From contig JANTFF010000011.1 in NCBI GenBank assembly GCA_024763575.1, forward strand, positions 1-9,640: DNA of 9,640 nt, read 5' to 3'. This document shows, one piece after another, positions 1 through 7,624 of the stretch (the stretch's first letter is position 1; each line of letters starts with the position of its first letter). The translations under genes and the position numbers were made by a program. The notes under the pieces were generated by a model. It was not told the origin of the DNA. It ran no database searches and was given only the letters and a program-made list of their open reading frames with translations. This stretch comes from Sulfurovum sp. (GTDB taxonomy: Bacteria; Campylobacterota; Campylobacteria; Campylobacterales; Sulfurovaceae).

Positions 1-24
1 AATCATATATAGAGTATAGAATGA

Positions 25-3000
25 TTAAGCTTTTTTCTTATCTCTACTAACTCCATAAATCACAGCATAAGCCAAAGGTACAAAATACAAATTTAAAATC
101 GTAGCCCAAGCAACACCAAAACCTAAACTAATTGCCATAGGTTGCAAGATTAGAGCTTGTCCTGAAGCAAAAAACATAAGTGATGATAATCCTATAACTG
201 TAGTAATAGATGTTAATAGTATTGGTCGTAGTCTCTGTGTAGCTAGAGCTATTAACTCCTCATAATTATTTGATTTTTTGATAAAATCAACCATAATCAA
301 CCCATCATTCACTACAACCCCTGCTAATCCGACAATTCCCATAACTCCTGGCATAGTTAGATTTATTCCCATAATTTTAGTACCTACCAAAACACCAAAT
401 ATAGATAATGGGATAACCAAAATAACGATAAATGGTTGTATTGCAGAGTTAAACATCCATACCAAAGTAATAAAAATTAAAAAAATAGCAATAAGTCCTG
501 CTTCTCCCATCTCTCTTTTCATTCTACTATTCTCTTGTTCTTCACCTTTGATTAATACTTTTATCCCACTATTTTTTAACTCTTCTAATATTGGTTCAAT
601 CTTTTTCATAACATCTGATGCTACTATCTCTTTACTATCAACTCTAGCAAAAACTGAATATACTTTATCTCCGTCCTCTTTAAATATTCGTACAAAACTT
701 TTTTGATAATAGAAATCACATACATCTTTTAGTGCTACTACTTTACTATCTGGTGTGGTTAATTTGAAGTTATCAATAGAGGCTTGTGTGTCTTTGTATC
801 TATCTTCTACTTTTATTCTCACTAATCCGTTTTGATTAAAGGCTTTAGCGTATTCACCTTTGAAAAATGAGCCTCGTAGAGCTGAGCTAATATACCCCTC
901 ACTTAGTCCTAGAGATTGACCATATTCATTAACTCGCAGTTTTAGCTCTCTCTCTCCTTCGTTGGCATTATCTGCAATATCATGAACACCTTTTATTTTT
1001 GATAGGTTGCTTTCTAGCATCGATAAAGCTTTTAGAGTCTGTTTTTGGGTAGGAGCTACAAAACCTATCTCTATATCATGACCTACTATTCCTGTTTGCT
1101 GTGCAAATACATTAAACTCTTCAAAAACTTTTTTGTTATCTATTTTGAGCTGTTCTACTTCATTTATTACTCTATTTTGAATATCTTTGACAAGCTCTTG
1201 GGCTTTGATATGTCGTATCATATCACTACCATCATACTCTAGTGAAAATATAGGATTAATATATTTATCAAAAAAGTTTTCTGGTGCTTTTTCATGTAGA
1301 TTTACAAATATTTGAAATAGATTTTCTCCTGATTCAATACTCTGGTCTGCATTCATTCTAAAACCAATAACAGATGTTACAGAGTCCACACTATCTTTGT
1401 CTAGTTTTGCTAATAACTCTTTTTCTACTTTGGTTACAAACTTTTCTGTCTCTTCTAGTTTATAGTTTATATTTACTTTTCCATTTATATATAATTGCTG
1501 AACATCAAATTCAGGGAATAGTTGAAATTTGGTAATCTTTGCCATAGATATAGTTCCATAAATAATAGAGGCAACCAATATAAATAGAGACAACCATTTC
1601 TGTTTCAAAAGAGTACCTAATATTTTTCTATATATACTATACATCACTCCCCAAAATGAGTTTTCTCCTTCTTGTATTTTATGGATTTTACCCATAGAAA
1701 AAAACTCTTTTGCATGGAGTGGTAAAAAATAAAAAGCTTCAAAGAGGGAACTAAGAAGTAAAATAGAAATCATCACAGGTAATACTTTCATAAAAACTCC
1801 CATTTTACCACTCATAATTAGTAGGGGTAAAAATGCAAATACTGTTGTCAAAGTAGCAGTTAAAACGGCTGGAAACATCTCTACTGAACCATCTATTGCT
1901 GCATCTCGTGGAGATTTACCCATCTCTATATGTCTATAGATATTCTCTGCAACTACAATCGCCTCATCAACTAACATACCCAAAGCTATCAATGCACCAA
2001 GCAGAGTTAACATATTTAGGCTATATCCTATCATATCAGCAAATATAAGTGTAATCATAAATGAAGCTGGAATACCAAGTCCTACTACTAAAGCTATACG
2101 GAAATTTAGACTTAAAAATAGTGATAACATTACAAGAATAAGCCCAAATAGAATATTTGAAGAGACAAGATTTAGACGATTTTTAATCCAAACAGATGTA
2201 TCTGTATAGGCTTCAAAAACTATCTCTCCTTTGTACTTTTGGCTATACTCTTTTAGTATATTTTTGACCTTTTTGACTAAGGCTATTGCATTTCCCTCTT
2301 TGGTCTTTTTTATATCTAGTGATAGATTTGGTTTTCCATTGAAATGTGATAGCTGTTCAGGCTTGGCTAAACCAATATCTACTGAGGCTATATCTCCTAA
2401 GTATAATCTTTTCCCATTTATATTTAATAGAGTTTTTTCTAATCTCTTTTGGCTTTTTTCACCATTTATAGTAGAGATATAGAGGTGATTACCTTGCTGT
2501 TTGACGGTTCCCACTGGAAATATAGAAGAGATTGAAGAGATAGCTTGATATATAGATTGTTTGGATAGTCCATAAGCATCTATCTTTTTTTGGTCTAGGG
2601 TTATTAGTATCTCATTATCAGACTCACCACGAATAGCTATACCACTCAAATTTTGGACAAGAGATAAACGGCTTTTGAGTTCATCAGCTACATCTAATAA
2701 TCTCTTTTTACTAACATCACCTGATATTGCTACCATTACTAATGGATACTCTTGCACAGATACTTTGGCTATAGGTTCATCCATATCAGATGGTAAATCA
2801 CGACGAATATTAGATATAATATCTTTGACATCACCTAATACTAATTGAGGGTTATTACCCTGTTTTATATCAGCTGAAATTCTGAAAAATCCATTTTGGA
2901 TAGTAGTATCTATAGTATCAATTTCAGAGACTGATTGTAACTCATCTTCTAGTGTTCCTACTACCATTTTGTCCAATACATCGCCACTAGCCCCCACATA

Positions 3001-3156
3001 ACCACCTGTTATAGATATTTGGTCTAATGATGATGGAGGGAAAATCTCTTTGGAAATATTTTGATAAGCAAAAATAGACATAATAATCATAAAGACCATA
3101 AATATATGGTTTAAAGCTGGTCTATCTATGGCAAACTCTAAAAATTTTCTAATCAT
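25..3156 (-). CDS. RND-family efflux transporter permease (AcrB/HAE-like)
   Basis: This is a complete 1043-residue inner-membrane pump of the resistance-nodulation-division superfamily, which exports substrates using the proton gradient. The length and architecture are typical: TM1 at about residues 13-31, a large periplasmic loop (about 32-330), TM2-TM6 (about 334-478), TM7 (about 520-538), a second periplasmic loop (about 540-880), and TM8-TM12 (about 885-1033). The TM4 signature GMLVDEAIVVAENIYRH (393-409) is clear, but the AcrB Asp407-Asp408 pair reads Asp397-Glu398. The position of AcrB Lys940 in TM10 appears to be Asn950 (VVVNDGLIMVDF). The start overlaps the end of the upstream FtsL-like gene by 8 nt, so translation is probably coupled; a weak AAAGAGA-type ribosome site precedes it. 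No membrane-fusion or outer-membrane partner lies in the window; one could lie beyond the left edge. The substrate cannot be told from sequence. The family call is firm; HAE-type versus other RND subfamilies is not resolved. Confidence 0.95.
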   Translation of the reverse strand: MIRKFLEFAIDRPALNHIFMVFMIIMSIFAYQNISKEIFPPSSLDQISITGGYVGASGDVLDKMVVGTLEDELQSVSEIDTIDTTIQNGFFRISADIKQGNNPQLVLGDVKDIISNIRRDLPSDMDEPIAKVSVQEYPLVMVAISGDVSKKRLLDVADELKSRLSLVQNLSGIAIRGESDNEILITLDQKKIDAYGLSKQSIYQAISSISSIFPVGTVKQQGNHLYISTINGEKSQKRLEKTLLNINGKRLYLGDIASVDIGLAKPEQLSHFNGKPNLSLDIKKTKEGNAIALVKKVKNILKEYSQKYKGEIVFEAYTDTSVWIKNRLNLVSSNILFGLILVMLSLFLSLNFRIALVVGLGIPASFMITLIFADMIGYSLNMLTLLGALIALGMLVDEAIVVAENIYRHIEMGKSPRDAAIDGSVEMFPAVLTATLTTVFAFLPLLIMSGKMGVFMKVLPVMISILLLSSLFEAFYFLPLHAKEFFSMGKIHKIQEGENSFWGVMYSIYRKILGTLLKQKWLSLFILVASIIYGTISMAKITKFQLFPEFDVQQLYINGKVNINYKLEETEKFVTKVEKELLAKLDKDSVDSVTSVIGFRMNADQSIESGENLFQIFVNLHEKAPENFFDKYINPIFSLEYDGSDMIRHIKAQELVKDIQNRVINEVEQLKIDNKKVFEEFNVFAQQTGIVGHDIEIGFVAPTQKQTLKALSMLESNLSKIKGVHDIADNANEGERELKLRVNEYGQSLGLSEGYISSALRGSFFKGEYAKAFNQNGLVRIKVEDRYKDTQASIDNFKLTTPDSKVVALKDVCDFYYQKSFVRIFKEDGDKVYSVFARVDSKEIVASDVMKKIEPILEELKNSGIKVLIKGEEQENSRMKREMGEAGLIAIFLIFITLVWMFNSAIQPFIVILVIPLSIFGVLVGTKIMGINLTMPGVMGIVGLAGVVVNDGLIMVDFIKKSNNYEELIALATQRLRPILLTSITTVIGLSSLMFFASGQALILQPMAISLGFGVAWATILNLYFVPLAYAVIYGVSRDKKKA

Positions 3157-3400
3157 AACCTATATTCTCTTTATATTTTATAGCTTCTAATTTATGCAAT
3201 ATTATGTTTTGCTCTTCACGCAAGGTTTGAGCGATATTTCGATAGTGTGCTATCTCTCTACTCTCATAATATATTTGATTGTCCAAATATATATTTGGCA
3301 GAGTTAAAAGTAGAACTAATAATATAGAAAAGATAGTAATCACGGTCATACTCCAAGTTACACCATTTTCTTTTTTGATAGATTTTGTCATATTTGGCAT
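3149..3400 (-). CDS. small single-span membrane protein, FtsL-like (putative divisome protein)
   Basis: This 83-residue protein has a charged N-terminus (about 1-14), one hydrophobic span (about 15-35, rich in I, L, V and T) and a periplasmic tail (about 40-80) with charged and hydrophobic residues alternating as in a short coiled coil. That is the architecture of FtsL, a bitopic divisome component that pairs with FtsB and FtsQ and helps activate septal peptidoglycan synthesis. Position supports this: it starts 3 nt after the rsmH stop, and ftsL follows rsmH (mraW) in the dcw cluster of many bacteria. FtsL is too divergent for a motif-based call, so the identity rests on size, topology and synteny. 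The first ATG is preferred because AAAGGAT lies about 6 nt upstream, overlapping the rsmH stop; a second Met at residue 4 is less well placed. The gene ends inside the start of the RND transporter gene (8-nt overlap), where a typical dcw order would have ftsI. Confidence 0.75.
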   Translation of the reverse strand: MPNMTKSIKKENGVTWSMTVITIFSILLVLLLTLPNIYLDNQIYYESREIAHYRNIAQTLREEQNIILHKLEAIKYKENIGYD

Positions 3401-3403
3401 TGG

Positions 3404-4342
3404 TTATCCTTTAAATATAAATGTACGAAGTTTAGCAGAGCGAGAACGATTATTTCTTCTCAACTCATCTTTAGATGCAGTAACAGGTTTCCTGCTTAGA
3501 GGTTTTCCTAATTCATGATTTCTACCACAAGTACATCTTATAGCATGGCTATCACATATACATGCAGTTGACCATCTTTTATAATAATTTTTGACTAATC
3601 TATCCTCTAATGAGTGAAAAGTAATCAAAGATACTATAGTTCCTCTGAGTTCTCCATTTTTAGCCTTTTTTTCTAATATTGTTAAGAGATTTTTTATCTC
3701 TCCTAATTCATTATTAACCTCTATTCTAATAGCTTGAAATGGTAGAGTAGCAGGGTGTATTTTCCCTACTCTAGGAGTAACCCTAGATATAATATCAGAT
3801 AACTCTTTTGCACTTTTTATTGGCTTTTTACTTCTTGCTTGAATAATAGCATCTGCTATTTTTTTGAATGAACGAACTTCTCCATAGTAGTGTAAAATAT
3901 ACTCTAACTCACCTCTACTATACTCATTAACAACATTGTAAGCACTTAAAGAGGCTTCTCTATCCATTCTCATATCTAATACATCACTATCAAAACCAAA
4001 GCCTCTATACTCTCTATCAAGTTGTAAAGAAGATACACCAAAATCAGCTAAAATTCCAACTATAGGAGACTCTTGCAAAGTGGGTAAAATAGTAGCAAAA
4101 GTAGCTTTATAAAGTTTACTTCTATCAAAAAACTTTATTAGTCTTTTAGCTGAATAGATTAAAGCTTCATCGTCTCTATCTATTCCAATATGCTTTATAT
4201 TACTATGAGCTTCCAATATTGCTTTAGAGTGACCCCCATATCCTAATGTACAATCTACAAAATAACCTGACTTCATATTAGAAAAACTATTTAGTACTTC
4301 ATCTAATAGTACAGGGATATGTGGTATATCTATATTTTCCAT
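3404..4342 (-). CDS. rsmH: 16S rRNA (cytosine(1402)-N4)-methyltransferase RsmH
   Basis: This 312-residue, full-length RsmH (MraW) is the SAM-dependent enzyme that methylates N4 of C1402 in the ribosomal P site. Recognisable family blocks, in order, are: HIPVLLDEVL (8-17); the SAM-binding DCTLGYGGHS (30-39); GIDRDDEAL (53-61); ADFGVSSLQLD (99-109); RGFGFD then LDMRMD (113-127); HPATLPFQAIRIEVNNEL (196-213); and TFHSLEDRLVKNYY (241-254). A CxC-x6-CxC cluster (Cys261, 263, 270, 272) lies near the C-terminus; I recall similar cysteine pairs in other RsmH proteins, so it is probably a family variant, possibly metal-binding. The ATG follows only a weak GTGAAG ribosome site. A TATTAT -10-like hexamer at 4364-4369 could give a private promoter, but no good -35 is seen, and read-through from the nucleotidyltransferase gene 43 nt upstream is equally plausible. 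It is the first of three packed genes (rsmH, FtsL-like, RND pump). Confidence 0.97.
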   Translation of the reverse strand: MENIDIPHIPVLLDEVLNSFSNMKSGYFVDCTLGYGGHSKAILEAHSNIKHIGIDRDDEALIYSAKRLIKFFDRSKLYKATFATILPTLQESPIVGILADFGVSSLQLDREYRGFGFDSDVLDMRMDREASLSAYNVVNEYSRGELEYILHYYGEVRSFKKIADAIIQARSKKPIKSAKELSDIISRVTPRVGKIHPATLPFQAIRIEVNNELGEIKNLLTILEKKAKNGELRGTIVSLITFHSLEDRLVKNYYKRWSTACICDSHAIRCTCGRNHELGKPLSRKPVTASKDELRRNNRSRSAKLRTFIFKG

Positions 4343-4385
4343 TTACTTCACTTTTTTAATGAAATAATACCACAAAGATTTTAGA

Positions 4386-6890
4386 CTACTTTGACCATTT
4401 CTTAATTTTTTTACTATAAGTCTCTAAAATAGCTTCACCTCTACTGTTATCAATAGCTTGAATATATAGATTTAGATTATCACTATACAAATCAGGTATC
4501 ATTAAAATCCAATCATTTTCATCCAACCATATTTTAACCCCATCTACTGTTGATGATTTTTTACCTTTGGCATCTTGGAGGAACATACGCATCATTTTAC
4601 CTTTGAGAGCTTGGGTACAAGGCACTTGTGTTGAGGTATAATAAAAATCTGGAATATTATCTATTAGCATAGAGAGTTTAACCTCATTAGTTAATATCAT
4701 TTCAAGTATCTTTAGTGTTGCATACATTGAGTCCCTATGAGTTGAAAATTCTGTAAAACTAAAATTCCCCTCACCAGTTGCAACCAAATCATATTTTTCT
4801 AAATCTTCTGATTTGAAGTTTGCATATTGACCTCTCTCTATTTCCAAATTTTCAAAATATACAATATCTGCAGCCCATGTTGGTAAGAAAACTCGTTTTT
4901 TAACTCCTGCTTTTTTAGCTTCTATATTTAATAGTGATAAAACAACATATAAAGAGGTTTGTTTACCTAATATTGTTCCTTTGTCACATACAATATCCAA
5001 TCGTTGACCATAAGGATAAAGTATAAATCCAGCATCAAGACTCAATGCTTTGATAATTGCACTCATATCTGTATTGGATTGTTTTGATAGTGTTTTAATA
5101 TTAGAGAGCCGTGATACATCTTCATGAGCATTAAACATAATATTATCTATACCCAAATCATTTAATATATTAGGGAAAATTTCGGAAGCTATACCATGCA
5201 TCATATCAACAGCAATACGGCAATCAATACATTTGAATTTATGTATTTGCAATAGTGATTCTATCTCTTTTTTGTAACTTTCATACTCTAGCTCATGAGC
5301 TAATTGTTCTATCTCACCTATTTTTGAATAATCAACACGACGGAATGACTCTTTGAAAAAAGATTTTTCTATTTTTTTGGATACATCACTATTTATTCGT
5401 AATGCTTCATTATTAAAAAAAGTTATTACTGTGCTAGTAGGGTCATCTATCTTTTGATTAAAATATACTCCTGCTACAAATTTATCATGCATAGCGATAT
5501 TACAACGCATAATAGATGATGGGATAGCACTATAATCTATAACATTAATACCAGATGATAATATTCCACCTAAAAAGGCTCTTTTTAGCATTCGTGAATT
5601 TTTATTGTAATCTCTAGCCATTAATATAGTAGAACCAACAGGTAATTGAGCTCCAAATGCCTCTGCTAATTTTGTTGCCATTTCACATGAGAGTTCAACA
5701 TTTGATTGTCCTATCACTTTACCATGTTCAAAAATTGAGTTTTTGTATTTACTACCTAAAATTATATTATTACTTACTATAGATGCATCTTCGATAACTT
5801 TGTCCGACCATATAGTTACATCTTTTTCTATGTGGACAAGCTCTCCAATTTCACACCCCTGAGCTAAAATCATTCCAGCTTTTGCTGTTACATTTTTTCC
5901 AATTTTATTACTGTTACAAATTACACAACCATCAAGTTTTGCATTTCGTCCAATAGTAATATCACTCCATAATACACTGTTACGAATATTGCTATCCTTA
6001 CCAATAGTAACACTATTACCAATAACAACATTATTGAGTTTTACATTTTTTTTAAGAACTACATCTTCTCCTAATACAACTGTACCTATAATCTCTATGC
6101 TTTTATCCAATTTATAAGGTTTTTGAGAATAAAGCACTCCATCAGGGAAAACTTGTTTATTCCCATCAATTTTAAACTTTACTTTACCTGATAAAATATC
6201 TTCATACACCTCACGGTAACTTTCAGGATTACCAACATCACGCCAATACCCTTTGGCATATCCAGCCATTAGTTCTATACCCTCACGCATTAGACGAGGA
6301 AACAAATCTTTGGCAAAATCATAATTTTCATGTGGAGGAATATAATCTAGAATTTCAGGCTCTATAATATAGATACCTGTATTGATAGTATCACTAAAAA
6401 CCTCACCCCAACTTGGCTTTTCTAGGAATTTCTCTATTTTTCCCTCTTCATTAGCAATCACTACACCAAATTCTAAAGGATTATCAACAGAAGTTAGTGT
6501 AATAGTGAGTTTAGAATCTTTTGATTTATGATAATCAAAAATCTTTTGAAAATCAAAATCTGTTACCAAATCACCACTAATAATAATAAAATTATCATCT
6601 CCAATATACTCTTGTGCTAACTTAACAGCCCCTGCTGTTCCATAATCATCATCAGGTACAACATAAGTGATTTTTATCCCAAAGTCACTTCCATCTCCAA
6701 AATAGTCTTGGATAATTTCAGGTTTGAAATATAATAATACTATAAATTCTGTAATCCCTAAATCTTTTAAAGTCATCATAGTATGTTCCATCATTGGTTT
6801 ATTTATAATTGGTAACATCGGTTTTGGTCTAGAATTTGTAAGGGGTTGGATACGAGTACCAAAGCCACCTGCCATAACTACTGCTTTCAT
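4386..6890 (-). CDS. sugar-phosphate nucleotidyltransferase fused to a degenerate phosphomannomutase-like domain
   Basis: This is an 834-residue cytoplasmic fusion. Residues 1-235 are a nucleotidyltransferase of the mannose-1-phosphate guanylyltransferase/glucose-1-phosphate type: AGGFGTRIQPLT (7-18) with PKPM (22-25), GTAGAVKLA (84-92), the metal-binding GDLVTD (106-111), EKPSW (157-161), NTGIY (170-174) and GYWRDVGNPESY (214-225). Residues about 265-385 are hexapeptide repeats (IG-x4 spacing) of a left-handed beta-helix. Residues about 405-834 follow the phosphoglucomutase/phosphomannomutase layout, but the phosphoserine loop, the DGDGDR metal loop and the RxSGTEP phosphate loop are not recognisable; only a remnant GEGNFS (706-711) stands for the sugar loop. 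The likely reaction is NTP + sugar-1-phosphate to NDP-sugar for surface polysaccharide; GDP-mannose is a guess by family. Similar fusions of about 830 residues occur in actinobacteria and cyanobacteria, and I recall the same degeneracy there. A strong TAGGAG site (6897-6902) sits 6 nt before the ATG. It may head the rsmH operon, 43 nt downstream. Confidence 0.9.
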   Translation of the reverse strand: MKAVVMAGGFGTRIQPLTNSRPKPMLPIINKPMMEHTMMTLKDLGITEFIVLLYFKPEIIQDYFGDGSDFGIKITYVVPDDDYGTAGAVKLAQEYIGDDNFIIISGDLVTDFDFQKIFDYHKSKDSKLTITLTSVDNPLEFGVVIANEEGKIEKFLEKPSWGEVFSDTINTGIYIIEPEILDYIPPHENYDFAKDLFPRLMREGIELMAGYAKGYWRDVGNPESYREVYEDILSGKVKFKIDGNKQVFPDGVLYSQKPYKLDKSIEIIGTVVLGEDVVLKKNVKLNNVVIGNSVTIGKDSNIRNSVLWSDITIGRNAKLDGCVICNSNKIGKNVTAKAGMILAQGCEIGELVHIEKDVTIWSDKVIEDASIVSNNIILGSKYKNSIFEHGKVIGQSNVELSCEMATKLAEAFGAQLPVGSTILMARDYNKNSRMLKRAFLGGILSSGINVIDYSAIPSSIMRCNIAMHDKFVAGVYFNQKIDDPTSTVITFFNNEALRINSDVSKKIEKSFFKESFRRVDYSKIGEIEQLAHELEYESYKKEIESLLQIHKFKCIDCRIAVDMMHGIASEIFPNILNDLGIDNIMFNAHEDVSRLSNIKTLSKQSNTDMSAIIKALSLDAGFILYPYGQRLDIVCDKGTILGKQTSLYVVLSLLNIEAKKAGVKKRVFLPTWAADIVYFENLEIERGQYANFKSEDLEKYDLVATGEGNFSFTEFSTHRDSMYATLKILEMILTNEVKLSMLIDNIPDFYYTSTQVPCTQALKGKMMRMFLQDAKGKKSSTVDGVKIWLDENDWILMIPDLYSDNLNLYIQAIDNSRGEAILETYSKKIKKWSK

Positions 6891-6986
6891 TTTGTTCTCC
6901 TAACTGTTATATTTGGTTAAATCTTTTAGATAAGGAATAATAGTATCCATTTCTTAAACTAAGCTTTTTTTAAAGATGTTTTAAGA
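6891..6986 (-). promoter_or_regulatory. leader and probable promoter of the nucleotidyltransferase fusion gene
   Basis: This is the minus-strand half of the divergent gap. It holds the strong TAGGAG ribosome site (6897-6902). Candidate -10 elements on the minus strand are TATAAC (6906-6911) and TATTAT or TACTAT (6937-6945). TATAAC would leave almost no room for the ribosome site, so the more distant candidates are more plausible. No convincing -35 is visible, and the exact promoter is not resolved. Confidence 0.35.
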
Positions 6987-7016
6987 TTAAATTTAAGTTA
7001 AAAAATATGTTATAAT
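6987..7016 (+). promoter_or_regulatory. sigma70-type promoter with extended -10 for the aldolase-fold gene
   Basis: TATAAT at 7011-7016 is a perfect -10 hexamer, preceded by TG one base upstream (7008-7009), which makes an extended -10. A weak -35-like TTAAAT lies at 6987-6992 with an 18-nt spacer. Transcription would start near 7022-7024, leaving a leader of about 25 nt with AAAGG at 7036-7040. The -35 region coincides with a perfect 10-bp palindrome TTAAATTTAA (6987-6996), which could be a regulator site or simply chance in AT-rich DNA. Confidence 0.65.
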
Positions 7017-7035
7017 ATGAAAAAACATAAATAAT

Positions 7036-7040
7036 AAAGG
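7036..7040 (+). promoter_or_regulatory. ribosome binding site that decides the start of the aldolase-fold gene
   Basis: AAAGG is the only Shine-Dalgarno-like motif upstream of the gene. Two in-frame ATGs follow, at 7042 (1-nt spacing, too close) and 7048 (7-nt spacing, normal), so 7048 is the preferred start. Confidence 0.6.
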
Positions 7041-7047
7041 TATGATT

Positions 7048-7623
7048 ATGGATAAACACCTTATCAACGATATAAAACATATATCCCATTCAATGTTTCA
7101 GAAAAACTATTTTGGAGTATTTCACGGTTCTATATCAGCACGAACATCAATACACTCATTTATAATTAATAAGAAAGAGACCATATTAGATGAAGTTCAA
7201 GAGAGCTGTTTTATTGAGCTAAACTGCCTAAAATCTAAGGATTATAGATGGAATGAAGCATCTGTTGATGTTAATATTCATGAGAAAATTTATAGAGCTT
7301 TACCTCATGCTAAATATATATCTTATACCATGCCACCTTATGCAACAGCCTACTCTATACACAATAAAAAACTAATTCCACAAGACTATTATGGAAATCA
7401 AATATTAAAAGATATAACTATATATGACCCACAAGATTTTAATGACTGGAATAAAAGAGCAGGAGATGAGATTACAAAGTTTTTTGAAAAAAGCAGTGAA
7501 AAACTACTCCTTATCAAAGGTTTTGGTGTTATATCTTGTGATAGAGATTTAATAGAAATGGTTAAGAAAGTATCTATTTTAGAAAATAGCTGTAGATTAC
7601 TTACTATTGGAGCAGTTTTGTAA
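7048..7623 (+). CDS. class II aldolase/adducin-fold protein lacking the metal-binding histidines
   Basis: This 191-residue protein has the length and landmarks of the class II aldolase/adducin domain (FucA, RhaD and AraD relatives): GVFHGSISAR (23-32) for the usual G-x-x-GN-x-S-x-R, IHEKIYRALPHAKY (77-90) for the HxxxYxxxPxxxx helix, YTMPPYATA (93-101) for HTHPPYATA, and IKGFGVI (156-162) for the RGHGV turn. Aligned to L-fuculose-1-phosphate aldolase, zinc ligands His92, His94 and His155 become Tyr93, Met95 and Phe159, and catalytic Glu73 becomes Asp74. A metal-dependent aldolase or epimerase reaction is therefore unlikely; a binding or structural role, as in eukaryotic adducin, fits better, but no function is known to me. 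The ATG at 7048 is chosen over 7042 because AAAGG (7036-7040) is 7 nt from it and only 1 nt from the earlier one; the longer form would add Met-Ile. It is monocistronic, divergent from the nucleotidyltransferase fusion and convergent with bioA. Confidence 0.85.
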   Translation: MDKHLINDIKHISHSMFQKNYFGVFHGSISARTSIHSFIINKKETILDEVQESCFIELNCLKSKDYRWNEASVDVNIHEKIYRALPHAKYISYTMPPYATAYSIHNKKLIPQDYYGNQILKDITIYDPQDFNDWNKRAGDEITKFFEKSSEKLLLIKGFGVISCDRDLIEMVKKVSILENSCRLLTIGAVL

Positions 7624-7624
7624 T

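Noticed and set aside
4..6. Minus-strand ATG 18 nt after the RND stop, a possible start of the next operon gene
   Set aside because: Only two codons are visible and no Shine-Dalgarno motif precedes it, so no gene can be supported.
278..706. 142-codon open frame on the plus strand inside the RND gene
   Set aside because: It lies antisense to a well-recognised transporter frame, has a low-complexity I/T/S/P-rich composition and no family motif; it is a shadow frame.
1045..1242. 65-codon plus-strand frame inside the RND gene (also 2231-2482)
   Set aside because: Both are antisense shadows of the periplasmic regions of the RND protein, with hydrophobic, low-complexity translation and no motif supporting them.
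3279..3518. 79-codon plus-strand frame across the FtsL-like/rsmH junction
   Set aside because: It runs antisense through two better-supported genes and resembles no known protein.
3533..3565. CxC-x6-CxC cysteine cluster in RsmH as a novel metal site
   Set aside because: I recall similar paired cysteines near the C-terminus of RsmH from other phyla, so it is more likely a family variant than a new feature.
4185..4342. Possible alternative downstream start for RsmH
   Set aside because: The conserved HIPVLLDEVL block begins at residue 8 of the called protein, so a later start would remove family-conserved sequence.
6046..6053. Run of eight T (A8 on the coding strand) in the nucleotidyltransferase gene, a possible phase-variation tract
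   Set aside because: It encodes ordinary lysine codons in the beta-helix; the tract is short, single and in frame, and such runs are common in AT-rich genomes.
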